A stretch of DNA of 64,000 bases from CAISCU01 sp051861545 (GTDB lineage: Bacteria > Bacteroidota > Bacteroidia > UKL13-3), in contig JBIMKP010000021.1 in assembly GCA_051861545.1 (NCBI GenBank), positions 1-64,000 on the forward strand. Reading direction: 5' to 3'. The stretch's first letter is position 1; each line of letters begins with the position of its first letter. Both the position numbers and the translations under genes were made by a program. The notes beneath the pieces were generated by a model, which was not told where the DNA came from, ran no database searches, and was given only the letters and a program-made list of their open reading frames with translations. This document shows positions 1-8,691 of this stretch, piece by piece.

Positions 1-110
1 CAGTTTCCCGCATGCACCATACTAGTTCAGTATGCTTTACTCACGAAACTGCCAATTTCTTTGGTCTTTTGCCCCTCGTTACGAATTCCAATGCATAATC
101 TGGGTTTAAA
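1..110. other. Intergenic DNA at window edge, nothing assigned
   Basis: No gene is recognised here. There is a short inverted repeat (CATAC...GTATG, about 18-34). On the minus strand a short open stretch ends at a stop at 41-43, but it has no start codon in view and lies beyond the terminator of the neighbouring gene. It may be the tail of a feature outside the window. Confidence 0.3.
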
Positions 111-150
111 ACACAAAAAAAGCGAACCAATCGATTCGCTTTTTTTGTGT
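111..150 (-). terminator. Intrinsic terminator of the DUF4197 gene
   Basis: Perfect 16-bp inverted repeat (111-126 with 135-150) with an 8-nt loop. The arms begin with an A run and end with a T run, so it could work in both directions. It lies 12 bp past the stop codon of the minus-strand DUF4197 gene. Confidence 0.85.
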
Positions 151-162
151 TTCTTAGTAAGT

Positions 163-894
163 TTATGATTTAGTAAAAACCTTTTTCAAAATATCACTAA
201 CCCTATGTAAAGGATCGGTTCTAATTAGTTTTTCTTCATTAGCAACTTTTAAAAACAAACCATCTAAAGCGCGTCTGGTAACATGTTCCGATAAAGAATT
301 GGTTGTTATTTTTGGATATAAAATTCCTCCTAAACTAGCAGTATTATAAGCATCAATTAAATCTTTATAGGCAGATTGTGCAGAAATACTTCCTATTACT
401 GGTTTAGTTAAACTGGTATTTATTTTTGGAGCAAAAGCCATTGTTAATGAATCATAGGTTTTTTCTTTCAAATAAACTGTTGCAGCAGTATCGCCTCCAT
501 TTAAAATTGTAAATCCATCTGCAATAGTAATATCAGTAATGGCATTCGTGAAAATACTTTTTGCTTGTGGAGCAGCATCTTCTGCGGCTCTGTTAATAGA
601 TAAAATTGCATTTTCTAATAACAAATTTCCTCCAGGTAATGAACTAATTGTGTTATAAACAGGTTGAGCTTCTTCTGGCAATAAAATTTTTACAGCCAAA
701 TCTTGGTAATAGCCATCAACCTTAGAAAGTGTTGTTACACTGGTGTCAGAGCCTACATTCAAGGCTTGTTTAAGTCCTGTAATTACTTCTTCATTACTGA
801 GTCCAACTGATTTTAAAATTTCATCAACTTTTTCACAAGAACTTAATAATAAACTACTTAAGATTACCATGCAGGTAATTTTTATTGTTTTCAT
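163..894 (-). CDS. DUF4197 domain-containing lipoprotein
   Basis: About 243 residues. I place the start at ATG 892-894 because it gives a compact signal peptide (MKTIKIT...) ending in a lipobox, LLLSSC, about 20 residues in; longer in-frame starts would put 38 unlikely residues in front of it. After the lipidated Cys, the sequence (KVDEILKSVGLSNEEVITGLKQ...) fits DUF4197, a family of predicted periplasmic or outer-membrane-anchored proteins of unknown function, and covers nearly the whole family length. It is mostly helical, with a conserved-looking ending (ALDGLFLKVANEEKLIR). It is transcribed away from the POT transporter and has its own terminator. The family call is by recognition; the function is unknown. 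Confidence 0.85.
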   Translation of the reverse strand: MKTIKITCMVILSSLLLSSCEKVDEILKSVGLSNEEVITGLKQALNVGSDTSVTTLSKVDGYYQDLAVKILLPEEAQPVYNTISSLPGGNLLLENAILSINRAAEDAAPQAKSIFTNAITDITIADGFTILNGGDTAATVYLKEKTYDSLTMAFAPKINTSLTKPVIGSISAQSAYKDLIDAYNTASLGGILYPKITTNSLSEHVTRRALDGLFLKVANEEKLIRTDPLHRVSDILKKVFTKS

Positions 895-990
895 ATTCAT
901 ATAGCAAATCTGCTTTAAAGAATTGGATTTTGCAAATGTGACAAAGGTCTTTATATTGCATTTTACTAAAACGAAACAAAATCTAAATAT

Positions 991-2889
991 ATGAGTAAAA
1001 CCGGACATCCAAAAGGCCTCTATGTATTATTTATAACTGAAATGTTTGAGAGATTCAGTTATTATGGTATGAGAGCAATTTTTGTGCTTTTTTTAACAAA
1101 AGCACTTTTATTCGACAAATCAATTGGTTCTGATATTTATGGAAGCTATACCGGCTTGGTTTATTTAACTCCATTATTAGGTGGTTATATGGCCGACAGG
1201 TATTGGGGAAATAGAAAGTCCATCATTATTGGTGGAATCATGATGGCTATTGGCCAGTTTTTTATGTTTTTAAGTGGCTCTTTTTATGCTGAAACTGAAT
1301 TAGCAAGGGCTTTGATGATGGGTGGATTAGGAATGTTGATTTTTGGAAATGGATTTTTTAAACCAAATATTTCAACAATGGTTGGCCAACTTTATCCAAA
1401 AGGTGATAAAAGAATTGACTCTGCATTCACAATTTTTTACATGGGAATTAACTTGGGAGCTTTCTTATCTCCATTAATTTGTGGTGGATTGGGAGATACA
1501 GGTAATCCAGCTGATTTTAAATATGGATTTCTAGCAGCTTCAATTGGAATGGTAATAAGTACTCTACTATTTACATGGCTGAAAAATCATTATATTGTAA
1601 CACCTGAAGGTGAGCCAGTAGGAGCAAAACCTAATAGCGCAAGAAATGTAGAAGTTGAAGCAACTACCAAGTCTGATTTTACAAAGGGACAAATTTTCTT
1701 TTGGTTGGGAGTTGAAGTTGTACTGTTTAGCTTATTTTATTATTTGAATCAAGGTGTAATTGGTTCATTCATTTTTTCTTTATCTATTAGTGCTCCCGGT
1801 TTAATTATTTCCGATAAAAGTCTTCCAAAAGATGAACGCGAAAGAATTTGGGTAATTTATATTGTTGCATTCTTTGTAATTTTCTTCTGGGCTGCTTTTG
1901 AACAAGCTGGTGCTTCATTAACCTTTTTTGCTGAAGAACAAACTGATCGTGAAGTTGGTCTTCATTTGTCTAAAGGTGTTTTAATGTCTATTTATGGCTC
2001 TATTATTGCTGTTTTAGGGTTCTTTGCTTATAAAGTATTTTCAGGTTTGAAGAATGAGCAAAAAGGAGTTAAAGAACTAATTTTGTTATTATTAATTTCA
2101 AGTATTTTAGGTTTAGTTTATTTAATAAGTAATTTAAGTCCTGAAGGTCAAGAAATAAGTTCTATTCCTGCAAGTTTCTTCCAATCAATTAATGCAGTTT
2201 CAATTGTAATTTTTGCACCAATATTTTCAATTTTATGGACTGTTTTAGGTGAACGTAATATTGAACCTGCTTCTCCTTACAAACAATCTATTGGATTATT
2301 ATTATTGGCTTTAGGTTATGTTGTTATCGCTTTCGGTGTTAAAGGTATAGCTCCTGAAACCAAAGTAAGCATGATGTGGCTTGTGAGTCTTTATTTGATT
2401 CATACATTTGGTGAATTATGTTTATCTCCAATTGGATTATCAATGGTGAATAAATTAGCTCCTGTGAAGTTTGCTTCATTATTAATGGGTGTATGGTTTC
2501 TTTCTACTGCCTCTGCAAATAAATTTGCAGGAACATTAAGTTCTTTGTATCCTGAAACTATGCTTAAAATTGAAAATGTTCAAGAACAACAAACTTCAAA
2601 TAATATTGTACTTTGTCAGAAACTTGATAAAGCAGAAGAAATTGCAGGTTCAAAATATATTAGCATTGATTTAATTTCTTTTGAACAAGTAACATCAAAA
2701 GAACAAAAGGCAGAAATTGTAAGCAAGATTTTTAAAGATTCTTTAGTAAAAGAAAAAGGCTTTTTAGGATTTACTATTAATAGTTTATATTCCTTCTTCA
2801 TGCTATTTGTAGTAATGGCGGGAATTGCTTCTGTTATTTTATTCTTCTTATCGAGAAAGCTTCTTAAAATGATGCATGGAGTTAGGTAA
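991..2889 (+). CDS. POT/PTR2 family proton-dependent oligopeptide transporter
   Basis: 632 residues, an inner-membrane major facilitator protein that imports di- and tripeptides with protons. The family motif ExxERF is at residues 17-22 (EMFERFSYYG), the MFS loop motif GGYMADRYWGNRK is near 66-78, and the PTR2 signature FYMGINLGAF is near 149-158. There are about 12-14 hydrophobic spans. The family is usually 450-500 residues; the extra length is mainly a polar insert of about 75 residues between the last two spans (near 520-600), which is known in Bacteroidetes members. The gene starts about 96 bp from the divergent DUF4197 gene and ends at a clear terminator. Substrate specificity cannot be read from the sequence. 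Confidence 0.93.
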   Translation: MSKTGHPKGLYVLFITEMFERFSYYGMRAIFVLFLTKALLFDKSIGSDIYGSYTGLVYLTPLLGGYMADRYWGNRKSIIIGGIMMAIGQFFMFLSGSFYAETELARALMMGGLGMLIFGNGFFKPNISTMVGQLYPKGDKRIDSAFTIFYMGINLGAFLSPLICGGLGDTGNPADFKYGFLAASIGMVISTLLFTWLKNHYIVTPEGEPVGAKPNSARNVEVEATTKSDFTKGQIFFWLGVEVVLFSLFYYLNQGVIGSFIFSLSISAPGLIISDKSLPKDERERIWVIYIVAFFVIFFWAAFEQAGASLTFFAEEQTDREVGLHLSKGVLMSIYGSIIAVLGFFAYKVFSGLKNEQKGVKELILLLLISSILGLVYLISNLSPEGQEISSIPASFFQSINAVSIVIFAPIFSILWTVLGERNIEPASPYKQSIGLLLLALGYVVIAFGVKGIAPETKVSMMWLVSLYLIHTFGELCLSPIGLSMVNKLAPVKFASLLMGVWFLSTASANKFAGTLSSLYPETMLKIENVQEQQTSNNIVLCQKLDKAEEIAGSKYISIDLISFEQVTSKEQKAEIVSKIFKDSLVKEKGFLGFTINSLYSFFMLFVVMAGIASVILFFLSRKLLKMMHGVR

Positions 2890-2909
2890 TATTAATAATA
2901 AATAACCCC

Positions 2910-2945
2910 AAATGGCTGCAATTAAAACTTGCAGCCATTTTTTTT
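2910..2945 (+). terminator. Intrinsic terminator after the POT transporter
   Basis: Perfect 12-bp stem (2910-2921 with 2929-2940), 7-nt loop, followed by a run of eight T. It lies 20 bp after the transporter stop codon. Confidence 0.9.
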
Positions 2946-3011
2946 GCCTTAGTTTTTAGCCCAATTTTCAAGGAAAACCTTAATGTTTTTTTACCTTATT
3001 TTGCTTGCATT

Positions 3012-3734
3012 ATGTTAGAAAACCTCGACTTAACTAAAATTTTGGTTCTTGATATAGAAACCGTTCCTTTGGCTCCTTCATTTGATGATTTAAATGATAC
3101 ATGGAAAGACCTATGGCTCAAAAAGGCTCAAACACTCAGAAGGGAAGAGGGACAAACAGATTTAGATTTGTATCCGCGTGCAGGTATTTATGCAGAATTT
3201 GGTAAGATAGTTTGTATTTCTGTAGGCTATTTTTCTCTGAAAGGTGCTGAATATGAATTTCGAGTTAAATCATTTTTTGGAGATGATGAAGTGAAAATCC
3301 TTAAAGATTTTAGTGATTTATTAAACAAACATTTTTCTGGTCCAGGAAACACCCTTTGTGCCCATAATGGCAAAGAATTCGATTATCCTTTTATAGCAAG
3401 AAGGTGTTTGCTAAATGGTTTACCTATCCCTTCAATTTTAAATATTGCAGGCAAAAAACCTTGGGAAGTAAATTTATTAGATACTATGGAGTTATGGAAA
3501 TTCGGAGATTATAAAAGCTTTACTTCTTTAGTTCTTTTAGCTTCTGCTTTTGGAATTCCAACCCCAAAAGATGATATCGATGGCTCAATGGTTTGGATGG
3601 TTTATTGGAAAGATAAAGATGCTGAACGAATCAAGGTTTATTGCCAAAAAGATGTGATTACTGTCGCCCAGATTTTACTTAAATTCAGAAATCTTCCTTT
3701 GTTAGATGAAAGCAGAATTCATCTTTTAAGTTAA
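3012..3734 (+). CDS. PolB-like 3'-5' exonuclease (DEDDy)
   Basis: 240 residues, a stand-alone proofreading-type exonuclease related to the exonuclease domain of DNA polymerase B. The three motifs are present: Exo I LDIETVP (D14, E16), Exo II HNGKEFDYP (D124) and Exo III YCQKD (Y210, D214). This gives the complete two-metal DEDDy set, so the enzyme should be active. No polymerase domain is attached. It presumably acts in DNA repair, but the partner is unknown. The gene converges on the glycosyltransferase gene with only 6 bp between the stop codons. An imperfect -7 box lies just upstream of the ATG. Confidence 0.88.
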   Translation: MLENLDLTKILVLDIETVPLAPSFDDLNDTWKDLWLKKAQTLRREEGQTDLDLYPRAGIYAEFGKIVCISVGYFSLKGAEYEFRVKSFFGDDEVKILKDFSDLLNKHFSGPGNTLCAHNGKEFDYPFIARRCLLNGLPIPSILNIAGKKPWEVNLLDTMELWKFGDYKSFTSLVLLASAFGIPTPKDDIDGSMVWMVYWKDKDAERIKVYCQKDVITVAQILLKFRNLPLLDESRIHLLS

Positions 3735-3740
3735 ATTCCA

Positions 3741-4880
3741 TCAAAAGTTTAATTCTTTTATCTTTTTGTTGATGTTTTCAATAATCCCAGGCCAACTATA
3801 GGTTTCAAAAAATGAACTTGGTATTTCACCGACTTTCCCTTTTTTTAATTGAATAACTATTTCTTCTGCAAATAAATTCCAATTGTTATCATCAACTATT
3901 TTTAGAAAATCTCCACAAACCGCAGGATTAATACCTTCAGCCCCGGTTTTACTAGAGATTACAAGCTGACTTCTCGATAAGGTATCAACAGCTTTTGTTT
4001 TAATTCCACCGCCACTAATAATTGGATTTAACATCAAATCTGCCCCATCAATATATAATTCTATATCATCAACAAAACCACAATAAGTAATTTCTTTAAT
4101 AGGATTTAGTTTCTCTTCTATTGGTTTTGGTAGATTTTTACCACAAATTAAAATATGAAATAATTGAATCTTCTTCTTTAACTCCTCATAAATAGGTCCA
4201 GCAATTAATTCAACAGCTTCATAATTGGGTCCATAACTCATGGTAGCAAAAAAGAGGAAAACTGGGGTTTCATTTGGCAATTTATATAGTTCATGAAGCC
4301 TAGCTTTTGCATTTTCTCTTTTTGTTGGCACACTCTCAAATGGAACACCATAAGGTGTTAACAAGGTTTTATTCTCATTTAAATCAAATTCATTGATTGC
4401 TTTTGCTTGGTCAATATCACTTACAAAAATTACCAAATCTGCTATTTTGTAAGCAAATTTTTCATACATATAAATCAGCGACCACCAAGTTTTACCCATG
4501 CTTTTAAACCTGAGGTATTCAATATTGTTACTTCTAATAAATACTTTTTTCTTTCCAAACAATTGAATAAAGGGAATCATCCAAGCCATCCAAGGTTGAT
4601 CGAAAAAAACTATTTCCGAATTCCTTTCTTTCATCAATTTAAAAACCTTAAAAAGCAAAAAGAAATTCAAGTATCTACTCGCTTTAAAAGGCATTCCAAT
4701 TATCAATTCAAAATCAAAACTTTTAGAATCTACTTCACGATAAGGTTCAACAGTAAAAACACTCAGTTTATTTTTTCTTCCCATAAAATTTAAAATATTC
4801 ATGGTAGAGATTTCGCCACCAGTTGTAGCAGGCAAAAAAGGGTAGGAGATGATGGCAAAAATGTTTTTTGATGAACTCAT
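3741..4880 (-). CDS. GT-B glycosyltransferase (family 1/4)
   Basis: 379 residues. The N-terminal Rossmann half has a glycine-rich acceptor-side loop (PFLPATTGGEISTMN, near 14-28). The C-terminal donor-binding half has the typical GGGIKTKAVDTLSRSQLVISSKTGAEGI region near 290-320, with the acidic residue expected to contact the nucleotide-sugar ribose. No membrane span is seen, so it should be cytosolic or peripheral. It would transfer a sugar to a surface glycan or lipid, but neither donor nor acceptor can be told. It stands alone, divergent from hpt with 48 bp between start codons, and is not in a polysaccharide cluster. Confidence 0.82.
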   Translation of the reverse strand: MSSSKNIFAIISYPFLPATTGGEISTMNILNFMGRKNKLSVFTVEPYREVDSKSFDFELIIGMPFKASRYLNFFLLFKVFKLMKERNSEIVFFDQPWMAWMIPFIQLFGKKKVFIRSNNIEYLRFKSMGKTWWSLIYMYEKFAYKIADLVIFVSDIDQAKAINEFDLNENKTLLTPYGVPFESVPTKRENAKARLHELYKLPNETPVFLFFATMSYGPNYEAVELIAGPIYEELKKKIQLFHILICGKNLPKPIEEKLNPIKEITYCGFVDDIELYIDGADLMLNPIISGGGIKTKAVDTLSRSQLVISSKTGAEGINPAVCGDFLKIVDDNNWNLFAEEIVIQLKKGKVGEIPSSFFETYSWPGIIENINKKIKELNF

Positions 4881-4916
4881 ATCTCAACAAATATGCAGGA
4901 TTGTTCTGAATTCCTC

Positions 4917-4924
4917 TATTTTTG
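4917..4924 (+). promoter_or_regulatory. Candidate -7 box of hpt
   Basis: TATTTTTG fits the Bacteroidetes consensus TAnnTTTG. Only 4 bp separate it from the hpt ATG, so a start site at the usual distance would fall on or inside the start codon. No good TTTG -33 box is seen 19-21 bp upstream, which weakens the call. Confidence 0.45.
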
Positions 4925-4928
4925 AGCA

Positions 4929-5465
4929 ATGAAGCCGCTGCAAATTTTAGATAGATTTTTTGTCCCGTTTATTTCAGAAGCAGTTATTTCTGCAAGAATC
5001 AAGGATTTAGCTCATCAAATAACTTTAGATTATGAAGGGAAAAATCCTGTTTTCATCGGGATTCTAAATGGTTCTTTTATGTTTTGTTCCGATTTAATGA
5101 GATTGGTGAATATACCTTGTGAAATTTCTTTTATGAAATGCAGTTCTTATGCTGGTACTACCAGCACAGGTGTTATTAAACAATTGTTTGGATTGAATCA
5201 GGATATCAAAAATCGTCATATAGTTCTTATTGAAGATATTATTGATACAGGTTTTACTATGGAATTCATCTTAAATGAACTTTCAAAAGAGGAGCCAGCT
5301 TCTATAAAAATTTGCACCTTATTGTTTAAACCAGAGGCACTTAAAGCTCCAATTAAATCAGATTATATTGGTTTTGAAACTGAAAATAAATTTCTTCTGG
5401 GATATGGTCTCGATTACGATGGCTATGGACGAAATTTACCAGAAATTTATGTTGAACTCGATTAA
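4929..5465 (+). CDS. hpt: Hypoxanthine phosphoribosyltransferase
   Basis: 178 residues, the usual length. A cytosolic purine-salvage enzyme that joins hypoxanthine (and often guanine) to PRPP to make IMP or GMP. The PRPP-binding signature VLIEDIIDTG has the acidic pair and loop at residues 102-108, and GSFMFCSDL near 41-49 is the second conserved loop. The C-terminal part (YIGFETENKFLLGYGLDYDGYGRN) carries the aromatic and Asp residues that hold the base. It is the first of a same-strand run with adk and obg, an arrangement common in Bacteroidetes. The start is fixed by the ATG immediately after a -7-like box. Confidence 0.95.
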   Translation: MKPLQILDRFFVPFISEAVISARIKDLAHQITLDYEGKNPVFIGILNGSFMFCSDLMRLVNIPCEISFMKCSSYAGTTSTGVIKQLFGLNQDIKNRHIVLIEDIIDTGFTMEFILNELSKEEPASIKICTLLFKPEALKAPIKSDYIGFETENKFLLGYGLDYDGYGRNLPEIYVELD

Positions 5466-5548
5466 TCTAAAAAAAATTGCCAAATTGATATACATCAGTT
5501 TGTCTTATCCGAAACTTTCTTTTTTATTCGCATCATAATAAAACCACC

Positions 5549-6121
5549 ATGTTGAATTTAGTATTATTTGGCCCTCCGGGAGCAGGAAAAGGAACTCAAT
5601 CTGCAAAATTAATCGACCGCTATTCTTTGGTACACCTTTCTACAGGTGATATTTTTAGAGCAAACATTAAAGGTGAAACTGAATTGGGTTTACTTGCTAA
5701 AAGTTTCATGGACAAGGGGCAATTAGTTCCGGATGAGGTGACAATCAATATGCTTTCGGCTGAGGTGAAGAAAAATCCAGATGCTAAAGGTTTTATTTTT
5801 GATGGTTTTCCTAGAACTTCTGCTCAGGCTTCAGCTTTAGATGATTTGTTAAAATCAATGAATACTACTATATCTTTAATGTTGGCTTTAGAAGTTGAAG
5901 AAGCTGAATTAAAGAGAAGACTATTAATCAGAGGTAAAGATAGTGGTCGCGCAGATGACCAAGACCCAGCTGTTATTCAAAAACGTATTGACGTTTATAA
6001 TGCCGAAACTTTCCCTGTTAGAGACTATTATCAAGCTCAAAATAAATACAAAGGTGTTGATGGAATTGGCGAGATTGAAACCATCTTTAACCAATTGTGC
6101 ACTGAAATAGATTCACTCTAG
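5549..6121 (+). CDS. adk: Adenylate kinase
   Basis: 190 residues. Catalyses ATP + AMP = 2 ADP in the cytosol. The P-loop GPPGAGKGT is at residues 8-16, the AMP-binding segment LSTGDIFR follows near 30-37, and DGFPRT near 84-89 is the family signature. The LID is the short form (RGKDSGRADDQDP), without the zinc-binding cysteines of long-type enzymes, which explains the length below the usual 214. It lies 83 bp after hpt and 49 bp before obg. Confidence 0.97.
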   Translation: MLNLVLFGPPGAGKGTQSAKLIDRYSLVHLSTGDIFRANIKGETELGLLAKSFMDKGQLVPDEVTINMLSAEVKKNPDAKGFIFDGFPRTSAQASALDDLLKSMNTTISLMLALEVEEAELKRRLLIRGKDSGRADDQDPAVIQKRIDVYNAETFPVRDYYQAQNKYKGVDGIGEIETIFNQLCTEIDSL

Positions 6122-6132
6122 TTCATTTCCTT

Positions 6133-6164
6133 TTTGGTGGCTCAGCCGCATTTACCTACCTTTG
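6133..6164 (+). promoter_or_regulatory. Bacteroidetes-type promoter of obg
   Basis: TTTG (6133-6136), a 20-bp spacer, then TACCTTTG (6157-6164): a full match to the TTTG-N19-21-TAnnTTTG consensus. The ATG is at 6171, 6 bp after the box, so the predicted transcript would begin at or within a base or two of the start codon. Confidence 0.7.
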
Positions 6165-6170
6165 CCGCTT

Positions 6171-7163
6171 ATGGCAGATTCAAATTTTGTTGATTATGTG
6201 AAAATCTGTTGCCGCAGTGGCAAGGGTGGAGCAGGTTGTATGCACTTTCACCGTGATAAACACACGGCTAAAGGTGGGCCTGATGGTGGTGATGGTGGTC
6301 ATGGCGGTAGTATTATTCTTAGAGGGAATAGTCAAACTTGGACTTTACTTCATCTTAAATACCGTAAACATGTGATTGCATCGCCTGGTAATGGTGGCGA
6401 AAGTGGACTTCGACATGGTAAAGACGGTAAAAATGATGTTTTAGATGTTCCACTAGGCACTGTTGCAAAAGATGCAGAAACTGGTGAAATTCTTTTTGAA
6501 ATCACCGAACATGGACAACAAGAGGTTTTATTGGCAGGTGGAAGAGGTGGTTTAGGTAATCATCATTTTAAAACATCTACGAATCAGGCTCCTCGTCATG
6601 CTCAAGCTGGTGAAGAGGGTAAGGAAGAATGGAAAATTTTAGAACTAAAAATCCTTGCTGATGTTGGTTTAGTTGGATTTCCAAATGCTGGTAAATCAAC
6701 TTTATTATCTGTTGTTTCAGCTGCTAAACCCGAAATTGCAGCATATCCGTTTACAACTTTAGTTCCTAATTTGGGCATTGTACAATACCGCGATTTTCGC
6801 TCTTTTGTAATGGCTGATATTCCAGGAATTATTGAAGGTGCACATGAAGGTAAAGGTTTAGGAACTAGGTTTTTAAGGCATATTGAAAGAAATGCTACAT
6901 TGTTATTTATGGTTCCTGCTACTTCAGAAGATATCAAAAAAGAATACAATATTTTGTTGAAGGAGTTGAAATTGTATAACAAAGAACTCACCCAGAAAAC
7001 AAGAATTCTTGCTATAACCAAATGTGATTTGGTTGATGAGGATACATTAAAAGAACTTAAGAAAAATATTCCAAGAATTCCTCACGTTTTCATTAGCTCC
7101 GCAACTGGATTGGGTATTGATAAACTCAAAGACAAACTTTGGGATATTATTAATGAAGAATAA
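6171..7163 (+). CDS. obg: GTPase Obg/CgtA
   Basis: 330 residues, a ribosome-associated essential GTPase acting in 50S assembly and stress control. The glycine-rich Obg fold occupies about residues 1-157. The G domain follows: G1 GFPNAGKST at 169-177, G3 DIPGIIEGA, G4 TKCD near 283-286 and G5 SSATG. There is no long C-terminal extension, so this is the short form. The start is the ATG at 6171; a TTG three codons earlier overlaps the promoter -7 box and is rejected. It closes the hpt-adk-obg run but has its own promoter. Confidence 0.96.
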   Translation: MADSNFVDYVKICCRSGKGGAGCMHFHRDKHTAKGGPDGGDGGHGGSIILRGNSQTWTLLHLKYRKHVIASPGNGGESGLRHGKDGKNDVLDVPLGTVAKDAETGEILFEITEHGQQEVLLAGGRGGLGNHHFKTSTNQAPRHAQAGEEGKEEWKILELKILADVGLVGFPNAGKSTLLSVVSAAKPEIAAYPFTTLVPNLGIVQYRDFRSFVMADIPGIIEGAHEGKGLGTRFLRHIERNATLLFMVPATSEDIKKEYNILLKELKLYNKELTQKTRILAITKCDLVDEDTLKELKKNIPRIPHVFISSATGLGIDKLKDKLWDIINEE

Positions 7164-7262
7164 AACTGAAGTAACTTTTAGAAAATTGAATGTATAATTG
7201 ATTTATACAAACAAATTTCTAAAATATGCACGAATCAATATATTATTTGATTCGATTTGTTT

Positions 7263-7303
7263 AAAATGCCATTAGAATATATACTTCTAATGGTATTTTT
7301 GTT
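7263..7303 (+). terminator. Intrinsic terminator after obg
   Basis: Fifteen-base arms 7263-7277 and 7284-7298 pair with one wobble, loop 6 nt, followed by TTTTTGTTTT. Just upstream, an 8-bp inverted repeat (7231-7238 with 7247-7254) inside outer arms AAACAAAT/ATTTGTTT forms a second hairpin of unknown role. Confidence 0.75.
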
Positions 7304-7318
7304 TTAGAAATCAATCAC

Positions 7319-8311
7319 ATGAATAAACTTAATTTCTCCTTCAGAAGTGTAACACTAATCTTCGCATTTATAGCAATAGGTTTTTCTTCTTTTGCCCAAT
7401 CAAACAAAACAGTTTATTTGGCTTGGTTTGAAACTAATAATCTCAAAAAAGATTTTCAATTCATAACTCCTAAATTATTAAAAGGATATTTGAATCAAGG
7501 TTCAAGATATGAGGCTGTTACTCCTGCTTATGGAGATTCTGTTAGTGGAAGTTGGTTGGAAATGTCTCTAATTCAAAATCTTGCTAAAGAAAAAAATGCT
7601 GCATATTTTGTATTAGGTACATTAACACGTTTAGGTGAAACTGTAATTGTTGATATCAATTTAAATGAAACATCAACTGGAAAAAGAATTTGGTCTGATA
7701 AACTTAGAGCAAATGGTCCCGATGATTTAGACCCAATTATGCAAAGAGTTGCATTGGCAATTGGAACTGAAAACACTTCAACAAAAGAAGGTGATATTTA
7801 TAATGTGAGTACTTATGAGTCGAAAGAATTAAAGAAACAACAAGCTACTTATTCATTTGGAACTTCTATAGGTTCGATGATTGGTTTTCGTGCCAATTCT
7901 GAATTGATGGCTGGTGGAAGTTTTGTTGGTTCATATGATAATAGAAATCTAATTTTAGATTTTAGAGGCTCATATTATGGCTTTGGTAGTGAAAATTCTG
8001 CCTTTTATAGTTTTGGTTTAGAAGTTTTAAAACCTTTAAAAAAGGATGCAAATACTGTATTTTTAACTGGTGGATTACAAATTGCTGGTTACGATTGGAT
8101 AGAAAGTTATTACAATGGTCCATTTAATTATGGAACCAGAGACATTAATTATTCAGGTATGGTTTTTAACCTTGGTGGTGGATATTTAGTAGGAAGAACT
8201 TCAAGCGCCCAACTTAGATTTTCAGGTGATTTGTTAATTGGAGCGCTAAATAAATACAATGGTCCTTTTACAGGTGCTCAAGTTAAAATGGAAATTTTAT
8301 TTAACAGATAA
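7319..8311 (+). CDS. Exported protein, N-terminal TolB/CsgG-like domain and C-terminal outer-membrane barrel
   Basis: 330 residues, not recognised as a named family. A signal peptide (residues 1-26, ending SSFAQ) is followed by a mixed alpha/beta domain to about residue 155. The string YFVLGTLTRLGETVIVDINL resembles the part of TolB N-terminal or CsgG-like domains that builds repeated system responses. From about 170 on, alternating hydrophobic and polar strands rich in Gly, Tyr and Phe suggest a small eight-strand barrel in the outer membrane. The stop overlaps the start of the following lipoprotein gene by one base, so the two are translationally coupled and probably act together. The function is unknown. 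Confidence 0.6.
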   Translation: MNKLNFSFRSVTLIFAFIAIGFSSFAQSNKTVYLAWFETNNLKKDFQFITPKLLKGYLNQGSRYEAVTPAYGDSVSGSWLEMSLIQNLAKEKNAAYFVLGTLTRLGETVIVDINLNETSTGKRIWSDKLRANGPDDLDPIMQRVALAIGTENTSTKEGDIYNVSTYESKELKKQQATYSFGTSIGSMIGFRANSELMAGGSFVGSYDNRNLILDFRGSYYGFGSENSAFYSFGLEVLKPLKKDANTVFLTGGLQIAGYDWIESYYNGPFNYGTRDINYSGMVFNLGGGYLVGRTSSAQLRFSGDLLIGALNKYNGPFTGAQVKMEILFNR

Positions 8312-8691
8312 TGAGAGTAATTTTATTTTCTTTTTTATTGTTGATTTTAACATCATGTGGTACAACAAATATTTATGTTGATGGACCACAAAAATCACAA
8401 TACAGAATTTATGTGGATGGTAAAGAAAAAGGTACTACACATGCTACTTTAGTGAAAAGAGGTTTTCCTCAAAAAGCACTAATTCAGGTAAAAACACCGA
8501 ATGATAAAGTACTTTTCACTGAAACAATTAAAAGAAGATTTGTTTTTAATCTTTGGACGGTTGTAGATTTATTATATCCCTATTTATTGATTACAAATTT
8601 CGAATACCATAGGGAATATAGGTTTACAGTTCCACCAGCTGAGGGATTAAAAAGTTCTTGGGATGAAAATCCTAAATCTGCTTGGGATTAA
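8311..8691 (+). CDS. Small lipoprotein with PEGA-like beta domain
   Basis: 126 residues. The signal peptide has a good lipobox (LILTSC, Cys 16). The rest (YRIYVDGKEKGTT...VKTPNDKVLF) has the look of a PEGA-type beta-sandwich, a fold often attached to the cell surface; this is inferred from pattern only. It ends with a hydrophobic stretch (LWTVVDLLYPYLLI) and a polar tail. It overlaps the preceding gene by one base (TAATG) and its stop overlaps the stop of the converging asparaginase gene. Its job is unknown, but the coupling suggests an outer-membrane pair. Confidence 0.6.
   Translation: MRVILFSFLLLILTSCGTTNIYVDGPQKSQYRIYVDGKEKGTTHATLVKRGFPQKALIQVKTPNDKVLFTETIKRRFVFNLWTVVDLLYPYLLITNFEYHREYRFTVPPAEGLKSSWDENPKSAWD

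Noticed and set aside
41..108. Short minus-strand open stretch (about 20 codons) at the window edge
   Set aside because: No start codon in view and it lies beyond a strong terminator; too short to support a gene.
6162..6170. TTG start three codons upstream for obg
   Set aside because: It overlaps the -7 promoter box, and the ATG at 6171 gives the usual Obg N-terminus.
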